NCBI GenBank assembly: GCA_025458865.1
Contig: JALORP010000019.1
Span: 1 to 50,469, forward strand
DNA from: Steroidobacteraceae bacterium
GTDB lineage: Bacteria; Pseudomonadota; Gammaproteobacteria; Steroidobacterales; Steroidobacteraceae
Length of the DNA: 50,469 nt
Reading direction: 5' to 3'
Part shown: positions 41,643 through 48,533 of the stretch, piece after piece
How the letters are laid out: each line of letters begins with the position of its first letter
Position numbering within the stretch: the first letter of the stretch is position 1
Position numbers and translations under genes: made by a program
The notes under the pieces: generated by a model
The model's database searches: none
What the model was told of the DNA's origin: nothing
The model's input: only the letters and a program-made list of their open reading frames with translations

Positions 41643-42584
41643 TCAGCCGTTGAGCAATAGCTCGGTGAGGCGGTGGTACAGCGGGATGCCCACCAGGATG
41701 TTGAAGGGGAAGGTGATCGCGAGCGAGGCGGTGAGCGAGATGGCGGGGTTGGCCTCCGGCACGGCCGTTCGCATGGCCGCCGGCGCGGCGATGTAGGACG
41801 CGCTCGCGGCCAGCACGGCGAGCAGCATCACGCCGCCCGGCGACAGGCCCATCAGCACGCCGAAGCCGATGCCGACCACGGAGAACGCCAGCGGGGCGAC
41901 CAGGCCGAAGGCGACGAGGAACAGGCCGTGGCGCAGCGCGCCCGCGAGCTGCGCGCTCGCGATCAGGCCCATCTCCAGAAGGAACAGCGCCAGCACTCCC
42001 TTGAACAGGTCGAAGAAGAGCGGCGCGATCGGCTCGAGCCCCGCGGGGCCCGCGGCCCAGCCGATGGCGAGCCCGCCGAGCAGCAGCACGATGCTCTTGC
42101 CCAGGAAGAGCTCGTGGGCGAGCGGCCCCCAGCGCGTCGTGCGGCTGACGCCCCGCGCGAGGAGGATGCCGACCAGGATCGCGGGCACCTCCAGCAGCAC
42201 GACGAAGAGCGGCATGTACTCCTCGTAGGGGATTCCCTGGCGGGTCGCGTAGGAGATGGCGACCGCGAAGGTGCCGACGCTCACCGAGCCGTAGTGCGCC
42301 GCGAGAGAGGCTGCGTCCGCGCGCGGCAGGCGCCCGGCAAAGCGCAGCACCGGAAAGGCGACGAGCGGCAGCAGCACGCCGAGCAGCAGCACCAGCGCCA
42401 CGTCGCCCAGCAGGTTCCCGACCGGCTGGGTCGCGAGCTGCATGCCGCCCTTCAGGCCGATGGACAGCAGCAGGATGGCGCTGACGAAGTCGTAGATGGC
42501 CGCCGGCAGCCGCAGCTCGGCGCGCGCGAGCCCGGCGGCGACGCCGAGCACGAAGAACAGGACGACCGGATCGATGGCCAGCAT
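41643..42584 (-). CDS. SbtA-like sodium-dependent bicarbonate permease
   Basis: A 313-residue membrane protein with about ten helices in two inverted halves. The family pattern is clear: YDFVSAILLLSIGLKGGMQL, AAHYGSVSVGTFAVAISY, GKSIVLLLGGLAIGWAAGP, LFKGVLALFLLEMGL and AASASYIAAPAAMRTAVPEA. Cyanobacterial SbtA takes up bicarbonate with sodium; homologues in heterotrophs probably move bicarbonate or another anion. It heads a five-gene operon (permease, PII-like, ABC ATPase, ABC permease, GldG-like; then RDD). Confidence 0.88.
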   Translation of the reverse strand: MLAIDPVVLFFVLGVAAGLARAELRLPAAIYDFVSAILLLSIGLKGGMQLATQPVGNLLGDVALVLLLGVLLPLVAFPVLRFAGRLPRADAASLAAHYGSVSVGTFAVAISYATRQGIPYEEYMPLFVVLLEVPAILVGILLARGVSRTTRWGPLAHELFLGKSIVLLLGGLAIGWAAGPAGLEPIAPLFFDLFKGVLALFLLEMGLIASAQLAGALRHGLFLVAFGLVAPLAFSVVGIGFGVLMGLSPGGVMLLAVLAASASYIAAPAAMRTAVPEANPAISLTASLAITFPFNILVGIPLYHRLTELLLNG

Positions 42585-42637
42585 GGCGCGGCAGTTTACA
42601 CGGGCGGGCGGGGACGGGAACCGCTCGGACCGGCTGC

Positions 42638-42643
42638 TAGAAT
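42638..42643 (+). promoter_or_regulatory. Probable -10 element for the VOC-cytochrome b pair
   Basis: TAGAAT in GGCTGCTAGAATCCAGG (extended TGC), 25 bp before the GTG start, in the 83-bp gap divergent from the SbtA-like gene. A GGAGGG ribosome site follows at 42659-42664. Confidence 0.5.
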
Positions 42644-42667
42644 CCAGGTTCCCACGCCGGAGGGCCC

Positions 42668-43141
42668 GTGCCGAACATCCTCAAGCGCACCACGCTGATC
42701 GTCGCCGATGCCGGTCGCTCGCTGGCCTTCTACCGCGACCTGCTGGGATTCAGCGTCTGGTACGACGGCGAGATCGTGCTCTCCGGGCGGGGGCTCGCAG
42801 CCGGCTCCGCCGGGGACCGCACGCGGCTCGTGATCATGAAGGCCGCCGATCCCGTGATCGGCATGCTCGGCCTCCTGCAGTGGGTCGCGCCCGCGCTGCC
42901 CGTGCCGGCCGTGCCCCGCACCCGCCTCGGCGTGGGCGACGTGGTGTTCGTGATGCAGGGCGACGACGTCGCCGGCACCCACCGCCGGCTCGTCGAGGCC
43001 GGGGCGCGCATATTCGCCGAGCCGCATCCCTTCGAGGTGCGCGGGGCCGACGGAGCGCTGCTCAGGATGACTTCCATGAGCCTCTGGGACCCGGATGGTT
43101 ACTTCATCGAGCTGAACCAGCGGCACGGAGAGGTGGCGTGA
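42668..43141 (+). CDS. VOC/glyoxalase-fold protein
   Basis: A 157-residue vicinal-oxygen-chelate protein. The N-terminal LKRTTLIVADAGRSLAFYRD and the C-terminal SLWDPDGYFIELNQR are typical of the fold; the latter offers a Glu metal ligand. The usual first-strand His ligand is Thr/Arg here, so a metal site may be incomplete. Activity cannot be assigned (glyoxalase, dioxygenase or thiol-transferase type). The start is GTG 42668. It overlaps the cytochrome b gene as GTGA. Confidence 0.85.
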   Translation: MPNILKRTTLIVADAGRSLAFYRDLLGFSVWYDGEIVLSGRGLAAGSAGDRTRLVIMKAADPVIGMLGLLQWVAPALPVPAVPRTRLGVGDVVFVMQGDDVAGTHRRLVEAGARIFAEPHPFEVRGADGALLRMTSMSLWDPDGYFIELNQRHGEVA

Positions 43142-43836
43142 CGGTTCGCGGCGAATCGCGGCTGGTGTGGGACCTGCCGCTTCGGCTGTTCCACTGGGCA
43201 CTCGTCATCTGCGTGGCGGGCGCCTGGATCACGTCGGAGCTCGGCGTGGAGTGGTTCGGCTGGCACAAGCGCTTCGGCTACGCGCTCATCGTGCTCGTGG
43301 CGTTCCGCGTCGCGTGGGGCTTCGTCGGGCCCGAGCACGCGCGCTTCGGAAGCTTCGTGCGCGGCCCGCGAGCGCTGCTCGGCTACCTGCGCGGCCTCGG
43401 CTCGCGCGAGCCGGTGCAGACCACGGGCCACAGCCCGCTCGGCGCGCTGGCCGTGCTCGCGATGCTGCTGCTGCTCGCCGTGCAGGGACTCACCGGGCTT
43501 TTCGCCAACGACGCCATCTTCAACAACGGTCCGCTCTACGGCTACGTCACGGGCGCGATGAGCGACCAGCTCACCATGCTGCACAAGGCGAACTTCGAGT
43601 GGCTGCTCGCGCTGATCGGCCTGCACATCGCGGTTATCGCGCTCTATGCGGTGTGGAAGCGGGTGGACCTCGTGCGGCCCATGATCACGGGCCGCAAGCG
43701 CTCGGCGGGGCTGCCGCCGGGGGAGGGTCTCGCGAGCCAGCGACTGTGGCTGGCCGCCGTGCTTGTCGCCCTGGCCGCGGGTGTGCTGTGGCGGGTGATC
43801 GAGACCGCGCCGCGCGCCTCGATGTCGTTCTTCTGA
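43138..43836 (+). CDS. Cytochrome b561 / di-heme b-type membrane protein
   Basis: A 232-residue membrane protein of the b561/hydrogenase-cytochrome b-like family. LVWDLPLRLFHWALVICVAG is its usual start with the first heme His. GWHKRFGYALIVLVAFRVAW holds a second, and MLHKANFEWLLALIGLHIAV the later ones. Five helices are visible, the last near residues 198-216. It passes electrons between quinols and periplasmic partners; a cytochrome c' gene faces it just downstream. The start is GTG 43138, overlapping the VOC gene. Confidence 0.93.
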   Translation: MTVRGESRLVWDLPLRLFHWALVICVAGAWITSELGVEWFGWHKRFGYALIVLVAFRVAWGFVGPEHARFGSFVRGPRALLGYLRGLGSREPVQTTGHSPLGALAVLAMLLLLAVQGLTGLFANDAIFNNGPLYGYVTGAMSDQLTMLHKANFEWLLALIGLHIAVIALYAVWKRVDLVRPMITGRKRSAGLPPGEGLASQRLWLAAVLVALAAGVLWRVIETAPRASMSFF

Positions 43837-43872
43837 AACGGGCGGGGGGACCGTGGTCCCCCCGCCCCACGA

Positions 43873-44346
43873 TCACTTGGCGCGGTACGCGTCGTGGCAG
43901 GCCTTGCAGGTGTTGCCGACGGCGCCGAGCGCCTGGCCGACCTGCTTCTGGTCACCCGTGCGAGCGGCCGCGACGAGGCCGGCCGAGGCCTTCTCGAGGT
44001 CGGCGGCCTTCGCCTTGAAGTCGTCCATGTTGCTCCAGATCTCCGGCTTGGCCTTGTTCGGCGCGCCGGTCTGGGTGCCGGGCGGGAAGCCCTCGACGAT
44101 CATCGGTGCGACCTGCTGCAGGCGCGTGGCGTGCAGTTCGACCTTCTTGGCATCGAAGGGAATCTCGCCTTTCATCATCGCGCCGATCGGGGTGATGTTC
44201 CAGCCGAGCAGCGTGAGGGCGGCCTGGCGGTACTTGATGGTCTGGGCAGCCTTGTCCGGCGCCTGGGCCACGGCGGCGATCGGGAGGGCGACGAGGGCGG
44301 CGACGGCCAGCACGGCCGTGCGGGGAGAGCGAAAGAGGTGCTTCAT
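43873..44346 (-). CDS. Cytochrome c' (class II c-type cytochrome)
   Basis: A 157-residue exported protein with signal peptide ending AVAQA (about residue 29). The four-helix bundle runs from KAAQTIKYRQAALTLLGWN to the C-terminal heme site NTCKACHDAYRAK (Cys147, Cys150, His151), the hallmark of cytochrome c'. Members bind NO or act in electron transfer in the periplasm. It is convergent with the cytochrome b gene (36-bp gap), an arrangement often seen for this pair. Confidence 0.95.
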   Translation of the reverse strand: MKHLFRSPRTAVLAVAALVALPIAAVAQAPDKAAQTIKYRQAALTLLGWNITPIGAMMKGEIPFDAKKVELHATRLQQVAPMIVEGFPPGTQTGAPNKAKPEIWSNMDDFKAKAADLEKASAGLVAAARTGDQKQVGQALGAVGNTCKACHDAYRAK

Positions 44347-44452
44347 CGGGTGCGTCCTGCGGTGGGTGAGGGAGCGCCGCTGGCGCGGCCCGGCCTAGCG
44401 TAGACAAGCAGGGCCGCGCATGCCAGCGCGGCGCACCCCGCGAGGGCTTCGG

Positions 44453-45385
44453 TCAGTGCGGGCGGCTGCCCGTCGGGGCTTCGCGCTGGATCGCTGCCTG
44501 GTGCGACTTCAGGATCCTGCGGATGCGCGCCTTGTCCGGCCGGCCCGCCATGCGGGCGATGGCCTCGGGCAGCTCGTGCCACTCGCGGCCCCATCCCAGC
44601 AGTCGCACGGCGTCGCGCACGACCTCCCTGTCCATGCTGTCGTCCGGCGGCGGCAGTACGGGCTGGTCCTCCACCAGCGAGAGCCCGCTCGGCGCGGGCA
44701 TCTCGGCCGTCGAGTCGGCGCGCGAAGCCGTCGTGAGCGCCGGCATCTCGCGGGTGGCGTCGGGACGCGCTTCGGCGGGCAGCGCCGGCATCTCCCGGGT
44801 CGTGTCCCCGCGGGTCGCAGCCCGGGGCGCCGGCATTTCGCCCGTCGCATCCGTGGCGTTCGGCCCGCGCGCTGCGGCGCTGGTGCGCAGCGCCTTCGAG
44901 CGGGTGGTGCCTGCGGCGGGCCTGGCGGCTGCAGGCGTGGGCCTGCTGGCGGCGTGCGTGGCCTTGACTGCGGGCGCGGCCGGCCTGCCGGCAGGCGCCG
45001 CCGTCCCGGCGGCACGCTTTTGCGGGGCATCGGCCGGCCCTTGGCCATGCAGGCCCTCGATCGGCCGTTCCTGCTCGGGCTCGGCCATCGGCACGAAGCG
45101 TTCGACGTTCTGCGCGCCGACCAGGTTCGCCATGAAGGACATCAGCTCGAGCGCCTCGGAGATCGAGTTGTCGCCGGCAGCGACGCGCGTCGTGACGATG
45201 CGCTCGAGGTCCGCGAGGCGCTGCTGCGCCAGCTGGATGACCCAGGCGGTCGGGCGCTGGTGCTTCGGCCACGGCTGGACGAGCCAGTACTGGTCGTCGC
45301 TCAGCTTGCTGTAACCGGCGTGCAGCTCGAGGCTCGCACGCCACTTGGCGATGAGCTTGAGGATGCGCTCGTCGGCCGGCGTCAT
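44453..45385 (-). CDS. Unknown protein with four tandem 15-residue repeats
   Basis: A 310-residue protein not recognised. Residues 1-100 form a helical domain (ERILKLIAKWRASLELH, QYWLVQPWPKHQRPTAWV, EALELMSFMANLVGAQNVER). An Ala/Pro/Arg/Thr-rich disordered linker covers 101-180. Residues 181-240 are four repeats of exactly 15 residues, each starting T(G/R/A)EMPA. A C-terminal helical domain (258-305) has RLLGWGREWHELPEAIARM. The start ATG 45385 follows AGGAG. No membrane segment or signal peptide. A 16-bp near-palindrome lies 22 bp upstream. The codon use fits the genome. Confidence 0.8.
   Translation of the reverse strand: MTPADERILKLIAKWRASLELHAGYSKLSDDQYWLVQPWPKHQRPTAWVIQLAQQRLADLERIVTTRVAAGDNSISEALELMSFMANLVGAQNVERFVPMAEPEQERPIEGLHGQGPADAPQKRAAGTAAPAGRPAAPAVKATHAASRPTPAAARPAAGTTRSKALRTSAAARGPNATDATGEMPAPRAATRGDTTREMPALPAEARPDATREMPALTTASRADSTAEMPAPSGLSLVEDQPVLPPPDDSMDREVVRDAVRLLGWGREWHELPEAIARMAGRPDKARIRRILKSHQAAIQREAPTGSRPH
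44666..44845 (-). repeat. Four 45-bp tandem repeats inside a coding gene
   Basis: Codons 181-240 of the preceding gene encode units TGEMPAPRAATRGDT, TREMPALPAEARPDA, TREMPALTTASRADS and TAEMPAPSGLSLVED. The period is constant at 15 residues, and the EMPA core is kept in all four. Confidence 0.85.
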
Positions 45386-45406
45386 GGCGGTCTGCTCCTG
45401 GAATGA

Positions 45407-45422
45407 CTTGAGTTAACTTAAG
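45407..45422. promoter_or_regulatory. Near-perfect 16-bp palindrome, possible operator
   Basis: CTTGAGTTAACTTAAG reads almost the same on both strands (one mismatched pair) and lies 22 bp upstream of the repeat-protein start. It is one of the few AT-rich sites in this gap, so it could be an operator or overlap the minus-strand -10. Confidence 0.4.
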
Positions 45423-45585
45423 CGTCCGGCCCGCCGCGCGCCTGATTTTTGGTGAACATCGCGAAATGCATCACAGGCCGGCCCGCGTGGCCGGGCTGCG
45501 GCGCCAGGACGGGCCCGCTGTCCGGTGCCGGGCGGCGGGCCGGCGCCGCCACGCGGGTGGGCCTGCCCCACGGGCGCGCCTGTGC

Positions 45586-45591
45586 TAGAAA
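45586..45591 (+). promoter_or_regulatory. Probable extended -10 element for the TspO-related gene
   Basis: TAGAAA preceded by TGC (TGCTAGAAA), 29 bp before TTG 45621. Confidence 0.4.
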
Positions 45592-45620
45592 GGCGCCCCC
45601 GGACCTGCGCGGAGCGCCCC

Positions 45621-46382
45621 TTGAAGATCCTCGACAAGGCCCTCGTCGTCCTCGCGACCGTCGTCACGATCGCGATGGCCTACGTGGCCAACACCACGAT
45701 GCTCGCCGGCGTGCGCACGGGCGAGATCGCCGTGCGTTACGACGTGCCCTTCACGCCCTCGGGCTGGACCTTCGCCATCTGGAGCCTGATCCACGTCGCG
45801 CTCATCGCCTTTACCGTGTTCCAGGTGCGGCGCGTCGGCGACACGCCGCGCGCCGAGGCCCTGCGCGGCCCGTTCGTCTTCGCCGCTGTCGCGAACTGCT
45901 GCTGGCTCGTTTTCTGGGCCTACGAGGCGCTCGTCGTCACGCTCATCGTCATGCTGCTGCTGCTCGGCTCGCTCGTCATCGCGTACCGGGATCTGCGCAA
46001 GGCCCCGCCGGCCTCGGCGGGCGAGGCCTGGTGCCTCGACCGGCCGATCAGCCTCTACCTCGGCTGGATCACGGCGGCGACGCTGGCCAACCTGAGCGTG
46101 GTGGTCGTTCACGAGGGCTGGCTGCCGGCGGCGGTCACGCCCGAGGCCTGGTCGCTGTTCGCCGTCGGCCTCGCGCTCGTGATCGCCGGGTTCGTGTACT
46201 GGCGGCTCGCCGATCCCGTGTACCTCGCGGTGATCGCCTGGGCCCTGACGGGCATCGCCCTAAAGCCCGCGCAGCTTGGACAGGTCGCCATGGCCGCGCA
46301 GGCCGTGGCGGCGCTCGCCGGCATCGGCGTGGTGCTGCTCCTCCTCCTGGGCCCTTCGCGGCGCCGAGCCGCTGCGAGCTGA
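45621..46382 (+). CDS. TspO/tryptophan-rich sensory protein-related membrane protein
   Basis: A 253-residue protein with about seven hydrophobic segments. The pattern GEIAVRYDVPFTPSGWTFAI then WSLIHVALIAFTVFQ, NCCWLVFWAYEALVVTLIVM, and WCLDRPISLYLGWITAATLAN is that of the longer TspO-related family annotated as tryptophan-rich sensory proteins; classical TspO has only five helices and 160 residues. The function is unknown. TTG 45621 is the likely start, six bases after GGAG; upstream reading is Pro/Arg-rich and overlaps the promoter. Confidence 0.8.
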   Translation: MKILDKALVVLATVVTIAMAYVANTTMLAGVRTGEIAVRYDVPFTPSGWTFAIWSLIHVALIAFTVFQVRRVGDTPRAEALRGPFVFAAVANCCWLVFWAYEALVVTLIVMLLLLGSLVIAYRDLRKAPPASAGEAWCLDRPISLYLGWITAATLANLSVVVVHEGWLPAAVTPEAWSLFAVGLALVIAGFVYWRLADPVYLAVIAWALTGIALKPAQLGQVAMAAQAVAALAGIGVVLLLLLGPSRRRAAAS

Positions 46383-46431
46383 CCGCCCCTGAGCACTCGC
46401 CCGTCCTTCACGATGGAGTCGTGGGCGGTCA
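46380..46431 (+). terminator. Inverted repeat starting at the TspO-related stop codon
   Basis: TGACCGCCC (46380-46388) and GGGCGGTCA (46423-46431) form a 9-bp perfect stem with a 34-nt loop. The left arm includes the stop codon. There is no T-tract. It may be a transcript-end structure. Confidence 0.35.
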
Positions 46432-46471
46432 CCATGGTCTGGCCGTCGTCAGGCCAAGTCTGTGAATGCTC

Positions 46472-46493
46472 TTCGATTTCGATCGAAATCGAA
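46472..46493. promoter_or_regulatory. 22-bp perfect palindrome
   Basis: The half-site TTCGATTTCGA is followed directly by its exact reverse complement. The GATTTCGATCGAAATC core is rare-looking against the local GC-rich background. It may be an operator for a dimeric repressor. No T-tract follows. Confidence 0.5.
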
Positions 46494-46674
46494 TCGTAAC
46501 GGGTAGTTGTGGGCGGCGGAACGTGCCGGTTCCTGTCGAAGGTTTTTGTCCAGCGGCGCTGCGGCTATGGACGGGTCCGTTCTGGGTGGAAATGGCTTCA
46601 TGAATTCCATATAAGTAATTGTTAAATAAAATAAAAATAGTTATCTCCTGTAGTTTTGTGATATTGGAAACGCA

Positions 46675-46703
46675 GGCTCGCCGTTGGGGGGGGGGGGCGA
46701 GCC
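46675..46703. repeat. Hairpin with a G12 homopolymer
   Basis: GGCTCGCC (46675-46682) pairs with GGCGAGCC (46696-46703). The loop and right arm contain 12 consecutive G (46686-46697). Not in a coding gene. Confidence 0.6.
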
Positions 46704-46904
46704 GGAGACGCGTGTGTCGCTGTTGCCTCGACCAGGGAGACTTTTCTATTTTTCAGGAAACATGGTCAGGGCCAGTTTTGGGGCAGTGAATCACGCGCCA
46801 ACGTCCGGCTGGACAGGCCCGCCGCCGGATTCCGCGACTTCCCGCAGGCTTGCATCGGCGTAGCCTTGGGGCGTCGATGCAGCCTGCCGCTGAAAGGAGT
46901 TCCC

Positions 46905-47327
46905 ATGAAGGGCTGGACGAGTATCGCGGCCGGTGTGGCCACCGCGGTCGCCGTGGCGTCCTTTGCCGGGCATGCGACCGCCCAGCAACTCGAGGAGATC
47001 GTCGTCGAGGCAACGCCGCTCTATGCCGAGATCGACAAGCCGAGGGTCAAGTACACGAGCGGCCGGCCCATGCCCGGCGGTGGCTACGAGGTCCGGCTGC
47101 AGGGCCGCGTGAATGCCGCCGGCCTCGACCTCACCGACCCGCAGGACGAGGCCGTGTTCCGCACCCGCGTCACTAACGTCGCCTGGGACATGTGCCAGCG
47201 CATCGGCGAGCTCTACCCCAGGACCCAGCCCGATACCGAGACCTGCGCGAAGAACGCCGAGGACGCGGTCGCCGCGCAGGTGGAGGGCATGATCGAGAAG
47301 GCGAAGTCGGCGAAGGGCGGAGGCTGA
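46905..47327 (+). CDS. UrcA-type exported protein
   Basis: A 140-residue protein. The signal peptide covers about residues 1-26 (ending HATA). The body GRVNAAGLDLTDPQDEAVFR, then TRVTNVAWDMCQRI and DTETCAKNAEDAVAAQVEGM, matches the UrcA pattern (an LDL-x-T-x2-G/D block, one Cys, then a second Cys before a helix). The two cysteines could pair in the periplasm. Function unknown. The start ATG 46905 has a strong AAAGGAG at 46893-46899. It lies just after the AT-rich gap. Confidence 0.8.
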   Translation: MKGWTSIAAGVATAVAVASFAGHATAQQLEEIVVEATPLYAEIDKPRVKYTSGRPMPGGGYEVRLQGRVNAAGLDLTDPQDEAVFRTRVTNVAWDMCQRIGELYPRTQPDTETCAKNAEDAVAAQVEGMIEKAKSAKGGG

Positions 47328-47463
47328 GGCCCACAAGCGAAGCCGAGTCACGGTTCGGGCCCGCACCTTTCGGGTAGCGTCTGTCGCCAGCGCGCCCCAT
47401 TGCGCCCGACGGCAACGCCCGGCCATACGGTTGCGTGCATTCGTGGAACGGAGGCCCGAGGCC

Positions 47464-47835
47464 ATGTCCCAGCCCGTCCGGCTCGCGCTCGCGATGCTCG
47501 CCTTCTTCGGCACCTTCTTCATCGTCTGGATGCTGGTGTTCGTCGTGCTGACGGGCGACCAGGCCTGGATCGGCAGCCTCGTCGCGCTCGCCGCCTCCGC
47601 CTACGTGTCGCGCAACGTCTGGAACGGCACGGCCGACGGCTCGACCTCGATCTCCGTCATGGCCGGCCTCGGCGCCGTGATCGTCGGCGGGCTCGGCTTC
47701 GTGCTCGGGTTCTTCGGCCCGATGATCTTCGCGCCCGGCGCCAACCAGGGCCCGATGCTGGGCCTCTTCATCACGGGACCTGCGGGGGTGGTGATCGGCG
47801 CGATCGCCGGCGCACTTTACGCGAGCAGGCGGTAG
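47464..47835 (+). CDS. Unknown small membrane protein
   Basis: A 123-residue protein with four hydrophobic stretches: about residues 5-27 (ALAMLAFFGTFFIVWMLVF), 32-48, 63-85 (GLGAVIVGGLGFVLGFFGPM) and 95-118 (LFITGPAGVVIGAIAGALYA). It is rich in Gly and Ala and has a short SRNVWNGTADGST loop. I do not recognise the family. The start is ATG 47464 with GGAGG at 47450-47454; the longer frame from 47431 lacks a ribosome site. No operon partner is evident; the gaps to its neighbours are about 136-143 bp. Confidence 0.7.
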   Translation: MSQPVRLALAMLAFFGTFFIVWMLVFVVLTGDQAWIGSLVALAASAYVSRNVWNGTADGSTSISVMAGLGAVIVGGLGFVLGFFGPMIFAPGANQGPMLGLFITGPAGVVIGAIAGALYASRR

Positions 47836-47978
47836 GTGGCCGCTCGACTGGCGATGCGGGCCGGTCTTCCGAACGACCTGCCGCTGGAGTCCGGGCACGC
47901 CAGGACCCGACGCTGGCCCGCAAGAGCGCGGGTTTACGCATTAAGCTGCATCGGCCGTGCTGCATTCGGGGTGGGGCG

Positions 47979-48443
47979 ATGAGCCGCGCATTCGTCAAGG
48001 AATCGGAAGGCGACGAAGGCCCGGGCCTTCCCGAGCTCCGCATCAGCGAGCATCGCAACCTCGTGACCTCGCGCGGGCACGAGCTGATCCGCCGGCGGGT
48101 CGCGGCGCTGGAGACAGAGCTGGGCCGCGCGCGGGCGGCCGAGGATAGAGCAGCGACGGCGCGGATACAGCGCGACCAGCGGTACTGGAGCGAGCGGCTG
48201 CGGACGGCAGAGCTAGTGCCCCCGCAGGTCGACGCCGAAGAGGCGCGTTTCGGCTCGACATTGACGCTCGAGGGCGCTGACGGCCGGCGCGTGCGCTACC
48301 AGATCGTCGGCGAGGACGAGGCGGAGCCACGCGAGGGGCGGCTGTCCTACGTATCGCCCGTCGCGCAGGCACTGCTCGGCGCGCAGGTCGGGGATGAGAT
48401 CGACATCGGAGGGCGGGCGATGGAGGTCGTGGGCATTGGGTGA
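47979..48443 (+). CDS. GreA/GreB-family elongation factor-like protein
   Basis: A 154-residue protein. The N-terminal coiled coil (about 30-78) contains NLVTSRGHELIRRRVAALET, then AARIQRDQRYWSER-like spacing; the C-terminal FKBP-like domain (from about 88) has FGSTLTLEGADGRRVRYQIV and RLSYVSPVAQALLGAQVGDE. This is the Gre family layout, which helps backtracked RNA polymerase by transcript cleavage. The N-terminal start MSRAFVKESEGDEGP resembles the GreAB-type paralogues found beside true greA/greB in several proteobacteria. Whether it cleaves RNA or antagonises Gre factors is unknown. Confidence 0.85.
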   Translation: MSRAFVKESEGDEGPGLPELRISEHRNLVTSRGHELIRRRVAALETELGRARAAEDRAATARIQRDQRYWSERLRTAELVPPQVDAEEARFGSTLTLEGADGRRVRYQIVGEDEAEPREGRLSYVSPVAQALLGAQVGDEIDIGGRAMEVVGIG

Positions 48444-48533
48444 GGAGCGCCATGCTGACGACCGTCATGAGTCACGGGTGCCCCCCAGGCATTCGACTTC
48501 CGGCCACCAGGATCCAAGCGGAGAGCGACCAGG

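Larger units (their letters stand above)
46383..46904. other. Non-coding gap with an AT-rich island
   Basis: These 522 bp have no convincing gene. They hold the inverted repeat at its left edge, a 22-bp palindrome (46472-46493), an AT-rich island at 46601-46670 (15 G+C in 70 bases, against about 70% around it), a G12 run inside a hairpin (46675-46703), and the upstream region of the UrcA-type gene. No transposase remnant or tRNA-like structure is seen. Confidence 0.7.

Noticed and set aside
44343-45344. A minus-strand frame whose end reads as a hydrophobic helix (ALAGCAALACAALLVYA)
   Set aside because: Most of it shadows the repeat-protein gene, and the hydrophobic end (44350-44460) has no ATG, GTG or TTG start with a ribosome site.
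45450-45478. GTGA...TCAC in the gap before the TspO-related gene, considered as a CRP site
   Set aside because: The half-sites are far more than six bases apart, so it does not fit a CRP operator.
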